Shown one piece after another: positions 8,427 to 16,775 of a stretch of DNA of 64,000 nt. Position 1 is the stretch's first letter. Each line of letters starts with the position of its first letter. A program made the translations under genes and the position numbers. Under the pieces are notes generated by a model, which worked only from the letters and a program-made list of their open reading frames with translations, was not told where the DNA came from and ran no database searches. The stretch spans positions 1,740,484 through 1,804,483 of the forward strand of contig NZ_AP025523.1 in the NCBI RefSeq assembly GCF_027923555.1. The letters are read 5' to 3'. This stretch comes from Vulcanimicrobium alpinum (lineage in GTDB: Bacteria > Vulcanimicrobiota > Vulcanimicrobiia > Vulcanimicrobiales > Vulcanimicrobiaceae).

Positions 8427-9452
8427 CTAGTACGAGCGGGGCGTGCGGTACCCGGTGGTCAGTTCACGACCCTTGTGGCGCCACTTCGGTTCTTTGTCGA
8501 GCGTGCTTTGGGTGAAGCCGCGCAGCGTGCGAATCGCGTTGCCGTAGACGCCGATGAGGTTGGTGGAGAGCTTCGCACCGGGCGGCTCGTCCATGAACGG
8601 CATGAACTTGTCGGGGAAGCCCGGCATCGTGCAGCCGATGCAGATTCCGCCGACGTTCGGACAGCCGCCGACGCCGCCGGTCCAGCCGCGTTTGGGGACG
8701 TTGCACTTGACGGCCGGACCCCAGCAGCCGAGTTTCACCAGGCACTTCGGCGAGTCGTATTCGGTCGCGAAGTCGCCCTGTTCGTAGTAACCGCCGCGAT
8801 CGCACCCTTCGTGCACCGTGCTGCCGAACAGCCACTGCGGCCGGCCTGCTTCGTCGAGCGGGATCATCGGCGCTTTCCCGTTCGCCTGCCACAGCAGATA
8901 CAAGATCGTCTCGGAGAGATTGTCGGGATGGATCGGACAGCCGGGAACGCAGACGATCGGGACTCCCGCGCTCGACTTCCATTCCCAGCCCAGATAATCG
9001 AGGATCCCCATCGCTCCGGTCGGATTGCCGGCCATCGCGTGGATGCCGCCGTACGTCGCGCACGTGCCGACTGCGAGCACCGCCCACGCTTTGGGCGCGA
9101 GCAGATCGATCCAGTCGCTGAACGTCATCGGCTGATCGGTGCCGGGCTTGTTGCCGAAGCCGGTGAAGTAGCCTTCCTTTTTAATCGACTCATTCGCGAT
9201 CGAGCCTTCGACCACGAGAACGAACGGATCGAGTTCGCCGCGGCCCGCTTTGAAGAACGCGTCGAGAAACTCCGCGCCGCCGAGACTGTACTCGATCAGC
9301 GGCCAGTGGAACCGTACGTTCGGCAGCCCGGGGAGCGCACCCAGCGCGATCTCTTCGATCGAGGGCTGCATCGCCGACGTCAGGGCGACGGAATCACCGT
9401 CGCAGCTCAATCCGGCGGGAATCCACAGAACGTTGACTAGGGTGTCGCTCAT
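8427..9452 (-). CDS. hhyS: [NiFe]-hydrogenase small subunit, group 1h type
   Basis: Electron-transfer subunit, 341 aa from the ATG at 9452. The proximal-cluster motif reads GLSCDGDS, with Asp where standard enzymes have Cys; this 3Cys-1Asp ligation is described for group 1h. Other ligands: GTCATYGG, VCVPGCPIHPDN, HEGCDRGGYYEQ, KCLVKLGCWGPAVKC and ICIGCTMPGFPD. No Tat signal, as usual for the class. A longer frame to 9521 exists, but its codons run through the predicted -10 and -35 boxes, so 9452 is the better start. Confidence 0.95.
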   Translation of the reverse strand: MSDTLVNVLWIPAGLSCDGDSVALTSAMQPSIEEIALGALPGLPNVRFHWPLIEYSLGGAEFLDAFFKAGRGELDPFVLVVEGSIANESIKKEGYFTGFGNKPGTDQPMTFSDWIDLLAPKAWAVLAVGTCATYGGIHAMAGNPTGAMGILDYLGWEWKSSAGVPIVCVPGCPIHPDNLSETILYLLWQANGKAPMIPLDEAGRPQWLFGSTVHEGCDRGGYYEQGDFATEYDSPKCLVKLGCWGPAVKCNVPKRGWTGGVGGCPNVGGICIGCTMPGFPDKFMPFMDEPPGAKLSTNLIGVYGNAIRTLRGFTQSTLDKEPKWRHKGRELTTGYRTPRSY

Positions 9453-9498
9453 CGGCCGAACCAACTCTTCGGGCGCGCATCGCACGCGCCTGATACTG

Positions 9499-9528
9499 AC
9501 GATAGCCTCCGCATTCGACAAAAGTCAA
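9499..9528 (-). promoter_or_regulatory. predicted sigma70-type promoter of the hydrogenase operon
   Basis: On the minus strand TTGACT (9528-9523), an 18-base spacer, and TATCGT (9504-9499), giving a transcript start near 9492 and a leader of about 40 bases before hhyS. Fits consensus well for such GC-rich DNA. Confidence 0.5.
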
Positions 9529-9561
9529 GAACCGCTACCGAGAATTCTTTTCGGCCGCGGA

Positions 9562-9591
9562 TTGCGCTCGCCCGGTGGAATTTCGTATGCT
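9562..9591 (+). promoter_or_regulatory. predicted promoter of hypAB
   Basis: TTGCGC (9562-9567), 18-base spacer, TATGCT (9586-9591). Transcription would begin near 9598, with GAGG (9602-9605) as ribosome-binding site for hypA at 9615. Together with the opposite promoter this makes the 162-base gap a divergent control region. Confidence 0.4.
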
Positions 9592-9614
9592 CCACGGACG
9601 CGAGGCATTCTCCC

Positions 9615-9962
9615 ATGCACGAACTCTCCGTCGCACTCACGCTCCTCGACGGACTCACGGAAATCGCCATCCCGCAAGGGATTGCGCGCGTTTCTGCGGT
9701 GCACGTGCGCGTCGGCGCGCTCACAGGAATCGCTCCTGATGCGTTGTCGTTCTCGTGGGAACTCGCCGCCGACGGAACGCTTGCTGCGGGCAGCACGCTG
9801 CACGTCGAGCTCATGCCGCTTGTCGTTGCGTGCGAACGATGCCAAGCGGACGTGCGCCCGGCCCCGGGCCACGGACTCGTCTGTCCGCGCTGCGGCAGCG
9901 TCTCGCCGACGATACGTTCCGGACGCGAACTCGAACTCGTTGCGATGGAGGTTCCCGAATGA
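9615..9962 (+). CDS. hypA: hydrogenase nickel incorporation protein HypA
   Basis: 115 aa. Starts MHELSVA, where His2 is the nickel ligand, and carries a zinc ribbon CERC...CPRCG at about residues 74-97. HypA and HypB insert nickel into the large subunit. Divergent from hhyS and overlapping hypB by ATGA. Confidence 0.95.
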   Translation: MHELSVALTLLDGLTEIAIPQGIARVSAVHVRVGALTGIAPDALSFSWELAADGTLAAGSTLHVELMPLVVACERCQADVRPAPGHGLVCPRCGSVSPTIRSGRELELVAMEVPE

Positions 9963-10639
9963 CGCTGCGGCTCGTCGACATCGAACGCAAGATCCTCATC
10001 AAGAACGACGACATCGCGGCGCGACTGCGTGAACGCTTCGCAATCTCCGGTACGCTCGTCGTCAACCTGCTCTCGAGCCCGGGGTCGGGGAAGACGACGC
10101 TGTTGGAGGCGACGCTGCACCGGCTGGCGCAGCGGTATCGCGTCGCCGCGCTGGTCGGCGATCAGGCGACCGACAACGACGCCCGGCGCCTCGCGCGATC
10201 GGGCGCGCCCGTTCGGCAGATCACGACCGCCGCGGAATGCCGGCTCGACGCCGAGATGATCTCGCGCGCGCTGAGGGACTGGGAGCCCGGTCGGCTCGAT
10301 GCGTTCTTCATTGAGAACGTCGGCAACCTGATCTGTCCGGCGGAATACGATCTCGGCGAGGACCTGCGAGTCGTGCTGTTCTCGGTCACCGAGGGTGAAG
10401 ACAAGCCGCTGAAGTATCCGCTCGCGTTCAGCACCTCGCAGGTCGCCGCGGTCACCAAGATCGACGTCGCTGATGCGGTCGGGTTCGACGCCGCGGCGGC
10501 GCACGCGAGCATGCGGGCGGTCAACCCGCAGATCGAGATCGTCGAACTCTCTGCGCGCACAGGCGCCGGGTTCGACGCCTGGATCCGCACACTCGAAACG
10601 CGCATCGCGGCGAAATCCCGCGCGCCCGCACGCGTCTAG
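9959..10639 (+). CDS. hypB: hydrogenase nickel incorporation GTPase HypB
   Basis: 226 aa SIMIBI-class GTPase: P-loop LSSPGSGKTTLLEAT (about residues 37-51), GDQATDNDA switch, ENVGNLICPAEYDLG and TKIDVAD. The variable N-terminal His-rich stretch and the CxxCGC nickel site of some HypB proteins are absent, so any nickel storage would have to be elsewhere. Start ATG at 9959 overlaps the hypA stop. Converges on pstS with a 10-base gap. Confidence 0.95.
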   Translation: MTLRLVDIERKILIKNDDIAARLRERFAISGTLVVNLLSSPGSGKTTLLEATLHRLAQRYRVAALVGDQATDNDARRLARSGAPVRQITTAAECRLDAEMISRALRDWEPGRLDAFFIENVGNLICPAEYDLGEDLRVVLFSVTEGEDKPLKYPLAFSTSQVAAVTKIDVADAVGFDAAAAHASMRAVNPQIEIVELSARTGAGFDAWIRTLETRIAAKSRAPARV

Positions 10640-10649
10640 CGCCGGGACG

Positions 10650-11675
10650 TCAGCGCAGCGCGGCGATCTCCGCGCGGCTGAGCGCGCGCACCTCGTCGGG
10701 GAGCGCGACGAAGTGGACCGGATCGAGCAGGTCGTGCGCGTTGCCGCCGCTCGGATCGACGATCCAATCCAAGAACGCGCGCAGCGCCTGCGCGGTCGCG
10801 GCGTCGCTCTGCTTCTTCCGCACGACCGCGTACTCGACGTTGACGATCGGATACGTCTTGGGGCCGGGCTCGTCGATCAGCGTGATGCGCGCGTCCTTCT
10901 CGGCCTGCAGCGAGCGCGTCGCCGCCGCCAGGCCCTCGATCCCTGGTTCGACGAACGCACCGTCGCGGTTGCGCAAGGCCGCGACGCCGACGCCTTCGTT
11001 CTGCGCCTGCGCGAGGAGGCTGATCCCGATGTACGCGATCCCGTAGCGGGTGTTGCGCAGCAGGTCGAGGAGTTCGCGGTTCCCGCGCGCGGTCTGCGCG
11101 TTCGCAATCGGCGGCCACGCGATCGCAGTCGCGGGGACGAGCGTCCATTCGCGCGGCGCGGCCGCGCCGAGAAACGACGTGAACAGGAACGTATCACCGG
11201 AGCGATCGCTGCGGTGCAGCGGGACGATGCGGGCGTCGGGCAGTGGCGCACCTGGATTGAGCGCGGCGATCCGCGGATCGTTCCAGCGCGTGAGCTTGCC
11301 GGCGTAGATCTCCCCGAGCAGCGGCGCCGTCAGCCGTAGCGTGCCCACCCCGGGCAGCTGGTAGGCGATGAACTGGCCCGAGATCGCCAGCGGAATCTGC
11401 AGCAGATCGCCGCGCGCCTGCGCGTCGCCTTGAAGGTACGCGTCGGAGGCGCCGATGTGCGCCGAGCCGTTCTCCGCGGCACTGATCCCTGCACCCGAAC
11501 CGGTCGCCTCCGTCGACACGTCGACGTCGGGCGCGATGCGTCCGTACGTCGCGACCCAGGTGTTCATCACCGAGAAGAGCAGGGTCGAGCCGGTTTCCTG
11601 CAGCGCGACGCGGGCGCTCGCCGCAAACGGAACGGCGGCGGCAAAGACGACGGCGAGAACGATCCGCAGGCGCAA
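10650..11675 (-). CDS. pstS: phosphate ABC transporter substrate-binding protein PstS-like
   Basis: 341 aa periplasmic binding protein. TTG start followed by a signal peptide (RLRIVLAVVFAAAVPFAASA). Phosphate-loop motifs are TGSTLLFSVMNTW, ATGSGAGISA and HRSDRSGDT. No pstC/A/B genes lie next to it, so it is an orphan in this window and would pair with a transporter elsewhere. TTG was chosen because it places the signal peptide at the N-terminus. Confidence 0.88.
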   Translation of the reverse strand: MRLRIVLAVVFAAAVPFAASARVALQETGSTLLFSVMNTWVATYGRIAPDVDVSTEATGSGAGISAAENGSAHIGASDAYLQGDAQARGDLLQIPLAISGQFIAYQLPGVGTLRLTAPLLGEIYAGKLTRWNDPRIAALNPGAPLPDARIVPLHRSDRSGDTFLFTSFLGAAAPREWTLVPATAIAWPPIANAQTARGNRELLDLLRNTRYGIAYIGISLLAQAQNEGVGVAALRNRDGAFVEPGIEGLAAATRSLQAEKDARITLIDEPGPKTYPIVNVEYAVVRKKQSDAATAQALRAFLDWIVDPSGGNAHDLLDPVHFVALPDEVRALSRAEIAALR

Positions 11676-11725
11676 CGAGACGACTCCTGAACGGGACGCG
11701 GCGGCTCGATTCTGCGCACTCGGGC

Positions 11726-12166
11726 TTAAGGGATGCTTATCAGGATCGTGACCGGCCCGTCGTTAACGAGTTCGACCGCCATCTCGGCGCCGAAACGTCC
11801 GGTCGCGACCAGCAGCGGGACCGCGCGCAGCCCCGCGACGACGCGCTCGTACAGGCGTTCCGCCTGTTCGCCGCGCGCCGCCTCGACGAACGACGGACGG
11901 CGTCCGCGCCGCACGTCGCCGAGCAGGGTGAACTGGGAGACGACGAGCACCGACGCGCCGATCTCCGTGGCCCCCAGGTTCATCGCGCCGGCGGCGTCGT
12001 CGAAGACGCGGAGTCCGGCGATCTTGCGGGCGAGCGCGTCGGCTTCGGCCTCGCCGTCGCTCACCGCGACGCCGACGAAGACCAGCAGGCCGCGTCCGAT
12101 CGCCGCGATCCGCGCGCCGCCGACATCGACCGACGCGCGGGTGACGCGCTGCACGACCGCGCGCAC
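11726..12166 (-). CDS. dtd: D-aminoacyl-tRNA deacylase
   Basis: 146 aa. Hydrolyses D-amino acids mischarged on tRNA. Starts with GTG giving MRAVVQRVTRASV, the normal N-terminus; contains VSQFTL (residues about 78-83) and NDGPVT near the C-terminus, the cross-subunit Gly-cisPro active-site motif. Lies just after the alcohol dehydrogenase gene (one base gap) and is probably co-transcribed. Confidence 0.94.
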   Translation of the reverse strand: MRAVVQRVTRASVDVGGARIAAIGRGLLVFVGVAVSDGEAEADALARKIAGLRVFDDAAGAMNLGATEIGASVLVVSQFTLLGDVRRGRRPSFVEAARGEQAERLYERVVAGLRAVPLLVATGRFGAEMAVELVNDGPVTILISIP

Positions 12167-12167
12167 G

Positions 12168-13457
12168 CTACCAGTACGCGGCGGCAGCGGTGAAGAGGGC
12201 GGTGAGTTCCTCGCGGCCGACCGCGCGCGGTGCGTTGGCGAGCAGACGCTGCTGCGCGAACGCGCCGTCGACCAGCGCCGGGACGTCGTCGTCGCCGTAG
12301 CCGAGCGCGCGCAGGCCGCTCGGCATCCGGGTCGCGCGCATGAGGCCGGCGAGCGCATCGGCGAGCGCGTCGCCGGCGTCGTTCGCGTGGAGCGACGTCG
12401 ACGCGCCGAGCAGCACCGCGACGCGCCGGTGATGGTCGGGCGCCGTCGGCGCGGTGAAGCGCGCGACGGCGGGGGCGCTCACGATCACCGACATCCCGTG
12501 CGGCACCATCGCGTGGTCGGCGTCGTAGCCGGCGGGGACGAAGTCGTGGACGAGCCCGGCGACGGCGTACGCCATCCCGTGCGGGACGTGCACGCCGGCG
12601 TTGCCGAAGCCGATGCCCGCGAGCGTCGCCGCGTACATCACCGCTTCGCGCGCCTCGTCGTCGTGTGCGTCCTCGACCGCGCGCACCAAATGCACTCCCA
12701 GCAGTCGCAGCGCTTCGACGCACGCAAGATCGCTGTACGGGTTCGCGCCCTGCGAAAGCGGGCGTGCGAGCGGCGTCGCCGGCCGCGGCCGCCGCGTGTA
12801 GGGTTTCGCCGTGTAGGACTCGAGCGCGTGCGCGAGCACGTCGAAGCCGCTGCACGCAACCACCTCCGAGGGCAGCGTGCGCGTCGCGTCGGGGTCGACG
12901 ATCCCGAGCACCGGACGCAGACGTCGCGACGCGATCCCGGTCTTCACGTCGTGCGCCGTGAAATCGAAGATCGCGATCCCGGTGCACTCACTCCCGGTCC
13001 CCGACGTCGTCGGGCACGCGATATGCGGCCGCAGCGGGCCGGGGACCGGCGCACCCTCGCCGAGCGGCGCGTTGACATACCGTTCGAACGGCGCCGGATA
13101 GGTGGCGTAGAGGTTCGCCGCCTTCGCCGTATCGATCGCCGAACCGCCGCCGATCGAGACGTACCCGTCGACCTTCGCGTCGGCGGCGAAGGCGGCGGCG
13201 TCGCGGAACGATGCGTCGGTCGGTTCGATCCGAACGCCGTCGTACTCGGCGACGTCGACGCCGGCGTCGCGCAGCGAGCGGCGTGCGCGCTCGGTGAGCT
13301 CGAGCCGGGCGACGTGCGGATCGGTGAAGAGCGCGGCGCGCCGAACCCCCATCGCCGCCGCCTCGGCGCCGACCTCGGCGATCGCGCCGCGCCCGAACTT
13401 GACGCGGGGCGCTTCGACCTCGAGGATGGTTTCGTGATCGTGCGGGGCGGGCTGCAT
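12168..13457 (-). CDS. iron-containing alcohol dehydrogenase (ADHFE1/HOT-like)
   Basis: About 429 aa. NAD-binding [11 protein letters not shown], substrate-side [12 protein letters not shown], and the iron ligands in [19 protein letters not shown] and VPHGMSV. The insertion [11 protein letters not shown] and the overall length point to the hydroxyacid-oxoacid transhydrogenase branch, which transfers hydride between 4-hydroxybutyrate-like acids and 2-oxoglutarate; the true substrate is unknown. ATG 13457 is preferred. A GTG at 13475 would leave only 2 bases to the divergent livG start. Confidence 0.85.
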   Translation of the reverse strand: MQPAPHDHETILEVEAPRVKFGRGAIAEVGAEAAAMGVRRAALFTDPHVARLELTERARRSLRDAGVDVAEYDGVRIEPTDASFRDAAAFAADAKVDGYVSIGGGSAIDTAKAANLYATYPAPFERYVNAPLGEGAPVPGPLRPHIACPTTSGTGSECTGIAIFDFTAHDVKTGIASRRLRPVLGIVDPDATRTLPSEVVACSGFDVLAHALESYTAKPYTRRPRPATPLARPLSQGANPYSDLACVEALRLLGVHLVRAVEDAHDDEAREAVMYAATLAGIGFGNAGVHVPHGMAYAVAGLVHDFVPAGYDADHAMVPHGMSVIVSAPAVARFTAPTAPDHHRRVAVLLGASTSLHANDAGDALADALAGLMRATRMPSGLRALGYGDDDVPALVDGAFAQQRLLANAPRAVGREELTALFTAAAAYW

Positions 13458-13477
13458 GTCATGCGGAAGTCCCACCC

Positions 13478-14230
13478 GTGGCCGAACCGATCCTTCAGGC
13501 GCGCGACGTCGCCAAAGTCTACGCCGGATTCCGCGCGCTCGACGGCGTCTCGATCGAGGTCGCGGAGAACGCGGTCCACGCGATCATCGGCCCCAACGGT
13601 GCGGGAAAGACGACGTTCTTCAACGTCCTCTCGGGGTTCGCGCCGGCGACTGCCGGGAGCGTCCGCTTCCGCGGCACCGAGATCGCCAATCTCGATCCGG
13701 CCGCGATCGCCCGGATGGGGATGGTGCGCAGCTTTCAGATCAACAGCGTCTTCCCGCATCTGACGGTCTTGGACAACGTGAAGATCGCCCTGCAGGCGCG
13801 CACCGAACTCTCGCGCCGGCTTCTCGCCTCTCCGCGCGTGACCGCGGTGCTCGACGATCCCGCGCGCGCCGCGCTCGACGCGGTCGGGCTCGACGCCGAA
13901 CGCGAATTGCTCGCCGTGAACCTGCCGTACGGGCATAAACGCTCGCTCGAACTCGCGATCGCGCTCTCGCAGGATCCCGCGGTGCTGCTGCTCGACGAGC
14001 CGACGGCGGGGATGGGCGTGGAGGACATCGAGCGCACCGTCGGCCTGGTGAAGCGGATCGCGCCCGGGCGCACGATCGTGCTGGTCGAGCACAACCTGCG
14101 CGTCGTCGCCGACCTCTGCGATCGCGTGACGGTGATGCAGCGCGGCCGCGTGCTGGTCGAAGGAACCTATGACGACGTCCGCAACGACGAGCGCGTCGTG
14201 ACTGCATACCTCGGCGGAGGACACCACTGA
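13478..14230 (+). CDS. livG: branched-chain amino acid-type ABC transporter ATPase LivG
   Basis: 250 aa ATPase: Walker [10 protein letters not shown], LivG-type [18 protein letters not shown], Walker [13 protein letters not shown]-loop VLVEHN. The signature segment is unusual ([12 protein letters not shown] instead of LSGGQ.R), common in LivG. GTG start. Followed directly by livF (TGATG junction). The matching permeases and binding protein are about 10 kb away on the other strand (25.0-28.1 kb). Confidence 0.9.
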   Translation: MAEPILQARDVAKVYAGFRALDGVSIEVAENAVHAIIGPNGAGKTTFFNVLSGFAPATAGSVRFRGTEIANLDPAAIARMGMVRSFQINSVFPHLTVLDNVKIALQARTELSRRLLASPRVTAVLDDPARAALDAVGLDAERELLAVNLPYGHKRSLELAIALSQDPAVLLLDEPTAGMGVEDIERTVGLVKRIAPGRTIVLVEHNLRVVADLCDRVTVMQRGRVLVEGTYDDVRNDERVVTAYLGGGHH

Positions 14231-14922
14231 TGCTCGCGCTGCGCGACGTTCACGCCTACTACGGCGAATCGCACATCCTCCACGGGATGACGCTCACCGT
14301 CGATTCCGGCGAGGTGGCGACGCTCGTCGGCCGCAACGGCGTCGGGAAGACGACGACGCTGCGCGCGATCACCGGGATTCTTCCGCCGCGCAGCGGCGAG
14401 ATCGTGCTCGACGGCGTCTCGCTGATCGGGCGGCCGTCGGATCGGATCGCGCGGCTGGGCCTGGGCTACGTCCCCGAAGAACGCGGGATCCTCTCGACGC
14501 TCAGCGTCTACGAGAATCTCACCCTGCTTCCGGTCGTCGGCCCGAGCGCGTGGCCGGTGGAACGCATCTTCGACGCGTTTCCGAACCTCAAAGAGCGCGC
14601 GAACGCCGGCGGGACGACGCTCTCCGGCGGCGAGCAGCAGATGCTCGCGATCGCGCGCATCCTGCGCACCGGCGCGCGGACGATTTTGCTCGACGAACCG
14701 ACCGAAGGTCTCGCGCCCGTGATCGTGGAGCGGATCGGCGAACTGATCCGCGAGATGAAATCCGACGGCATCACGATCCTGCTCGTCGAGCAGAACGTGC
14801 GCTTCGCGACCGGCGTCGCCGACCGCCACCACATCGTCGACCACGGCACCGTCGTCCAGACCCTAGAAAACGCCGAAGTCATCGCCCGCGAAAAAGAACT
14901 GCTGGACCTGCTCGGCGTCTGA
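14230..14922 (+). CDS. livF: branched-chain amino acid-type ABC transporter ATPase LivF
   Basis: 230 aa ATPase with Walker A VGRNGVGKTT, signature LSGGEQQMLAIAR, Walker B ILLDEPTEGLAP, and the LivF hallmark GLGYVPEERGIL. Pairs with livG as the two nucleotide-binding subunits of a Liv/Urt/Hpn-type importer. Start ATG shares its A with the livG stop. Confidence 0.92.
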   Translation: MLALRDVHAYYGESHILHGMTLTVDSGEVATLVGRNGVGKTTTLRAITGILPPRSGEIVLDGVSLIGRPSDRIARLGLGYVPEERGILSTLSVYENLTLLPVVGPSAWPVERIFDAFPNLKERANAGGTTLSGGEQQMLAIARILRTGARTILLDEPTEGLAPVIVERIGELIREMKSDGITILLVEQNVRFATGVADRHHIVDHGTVVQTLENAEVIAREKELLDLLGV

Positions 14923-14958
14923 GGCGGAGCGATCCGGGACGGGCTCGTCGCGAGCAGC

Positions 14959-15303
14959 TCAGGGTGCCGACAGCTGTTCGATCAGCCCGGCCATGTCCGC
15001 GACCGACCAATGCTCCACGATCCGCCCACCGCCGAGCCGGTCGAAGCGCATCGATGCGAGGGTAACGCGCCTGCTCGTTGCGGCGATGCCGGCGAATTCG
15101 CCGGCATGCGTCGCGGTCAGCACGATCTGCGTGGCGACGAGATCGCCCTCAGCGACCTGGCGTTCGATCGCGATGCGCACGTCGTCGAATGCACGCAGCG
15201 CTTCGAAGAAGCCGGCATGGTACGCGCGCAGCGCGTCCGCCGTGGCGGGCGTCCCGGGCGGCGCTGCGTGGTTGCGCGCGTCGGGTGTCCAGTACCGCTC
15301 TAG
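14959..15303 (-). pseudogene. SnoaL-like (ester cyclase/NTF2-fold) protein, 3' part, cut by IS
   Basis: Encodes the C-terminal 113 residues of a SnoaL-like fold: ERYWTPDARNHAAPPGTP, EGDLVATQIVLTATHAGEF, RIVEHWSVADM. The 5' part lies beyond the IS at 16621-16708. Removing the element and one CTAG copy joins them in frame (DLDAL + ERYW) to a 142-aa protein, the normal size. Probably formerly the last gene of the dctP-E1-BKACE-E2 operon. The frame continues into the IS end and gives a junk N-terminus, so this copy is inactive. Confidence 0.85.
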
Positions 15304-16620
15304 CAGGCCGATGAAAAATCGGCCGAGTTGATGTTGGCGTGACGGCGTTTTTCGCGTATTATAAGAGCAAGTCTCCTCATACCTTGGTGAGGTTGCGGCC
15401 GATGCGGACTCATGATGAGCAGCGTGCATCCGTTTGGACGACGTTGCAGCCGGAAGACACCGTGCCCGGCGATCATCCGTTGCGCCCGATGCGCGTGATG
15501 GTCAACGAAATTCTGCGCGAACTCTCGCCGGAGTTTTCCAAGCTCTACTCCCGACGGGGCCGGCCATCGATCGCGCCGGAGAAGCTGCTGCGAGCCTTGC
15601 TGTTGCAAATGTTCTACTCGATCCGCAGCGAGCCGATGCTGCTGGAGCAGTTGCGTTACAATTTGCTCTTTCGTTGGTTCGTGGGCTTGAGCATGGACGA
15701 CAAGATCTGGGACCCCTCGACGTTCAGCAAGAACCGCGATCGGTTCTTGAATGGCGAAATCTCCGAGCGGTTCTTCGCCGCCGTGGTCGAGCGGGCGCGT
15801 GCCGACGAACTGCTCTCGAACGAGCATTTCACCGTCGATGGGACGCTAATCGAGGCGTGGGCCAGCCACAAGAGCTTTCGGCCCAAGTCGGACGACGAAC
15901 CGCCGACCTCGAGCGGCGGTCGCAACGAGGGCGTGAACTTTCGTGGCCGGCCGCGCAGCAACGAGACGCACGTCTCGAGTACCGATCCGGACGCGCGGTT
16001 GTACCGCAAGAGCAGCGGCGCGCCGGCGATTCTCGGCTATCTCGGACATGCTCTGATGGAGAATCGCAACGGCTTGATCGTCGGCGTGAAGACCACTCGC
16101 GCGACCGGGATCGCCGAACGCGAAGCAGCGCTGGAATTGATTCGCGGGGTCAGCGGAAGCAACCGAATCACGCTCGGCGCCGACAAGGCGTACGATACCA
16201 AAGACTTTGTCGAGGCGTTGCGAGCGCTCAACGTGACGCCGCACGTTGCTCAAAATACGACCCGTCGCCGCAGCGCGATCGACCGCCGAACCGTCCGCCA
16301 TCCGGGCTACACGGTGAGTCAACGCAGGCGCAAGTTGATCGAGGAGAGCTTCGGGTGGGGCAAGACGATCGGCCGATTGCGCAAGGTGCATTTCCGCGGG
16401 CTTGATCTGGTCGGCGACATTGTGCGCTGGACGGCCGCGGCGTACAACTTGATCAGGATACGCAATCTGAGGGCCGCGACATGATGCGAAGTGATGCTGA
16501 CCCGAGGGGCGTTTTCGAGATGAACCGCTCGGCAACGGGCTTCGAGGGGTCCGCCGACCTCCCGAAAACCGTGCTGAACGGGCAGTTCGCGAACCACGCG
16601 CCGATTTTTTCACGGGGCTG
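15304..16620. mobile_element. IS5-family insertion sequence, 1317 bp
   Basis: Bounded by CTAG direct repeats at 15300-15303 and 16621-16624. The ends are imperfect inverted repeats of about 20 bases: left begins CAGGCCGATGAAAAATCGGC, right (reverse complement) CAGCCCCGTGAAAAAATCGG. One transposase gene on the plus strand. Insertion split a SnoaL-like gene; the interrupted gene is otherwise undamaged, so the event is probably recent. Confidence 0.92.
15402..16484 (+). CDS. IS5-family DDE transposase
   Basis: About 360 aa from ATG 15402 (the frame is open to 15339). Acidic catalytic residues in FTVDGTLIEAW, LGADKAYDTKDF and KLIEESFGWGKTIG; THVSSTDPDARLYRKSSG and GHALMENRNGL are typical of IS5-group enzymes with an internal spacer domain. 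Appears full length and intact. Codon use is less GC-extreme than flanking genes. Confidence 0.93.
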   Translation: MRTHDEQRASVWTTLQPEDTVPGDHPLRPMRVMVNEILRELSPEFSKLYSRRGRPSIAPEKLLRALLLQMFYSIRSEPMLLEQLRYNLLFRWFVGLSMDDKIWDPSTFSKNRDRFLNGEISERFFAAVVERARADELLSNEHFTVDGTLIEAWASHKSFRPKSDDEPPTSSGGRNEGVNFRGRPRSNETHVSSTDPDARLYRKSSGAPAILGYLGHALMENRNGLIVGVKTTRATGIAEREAALELIRGVSGSNRITLGADKAYDTKDFVEALRALNVTPHVAQNTTRRRSAIDRRTVRHPGYTVSQRRRKLIEESFGWGKTIGRLRKVHFRGLDLVGDIVRWTAAAYNLIRIRNLRAAT

Positions 16621-16708
16621 CTAGTGCGTCGAGATCTCGCGCGATCCACACGTCGTCAACGAGCCCGCGTATCAGCGCCCGATTGCGCGCACCTTGGTCC
16701 GCATCCAC
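16621..16708 (-). pseudogene. SnoaL-like protein, 5' part, cut by IS
   Basis: 29 codons from GTG 16708, including NRALIRGLVDDVWIARDLDAL, which is the standard opening helix of SnoaL-like proteins. It then runs into the IS and stops. Continues at 15300 once the IS is removed. Located 67 bases downstream of the E2 gene on the same strand. Confidence 0.8.
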
Positions 16709-16775
16709 GGCGCGCGTTTCCGAGGCGCGTCGAGCCGCTCCCTGCGGGTCACCGGCCGCTTTTGCAGCCCCTGCG

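Noticed and set aside
9453-9521. Upstream start for the hydrogenase small subunit
   Set aside because: The extra 23 residues have no family counterpart and overlap the predicted -35 and -10 boxes.
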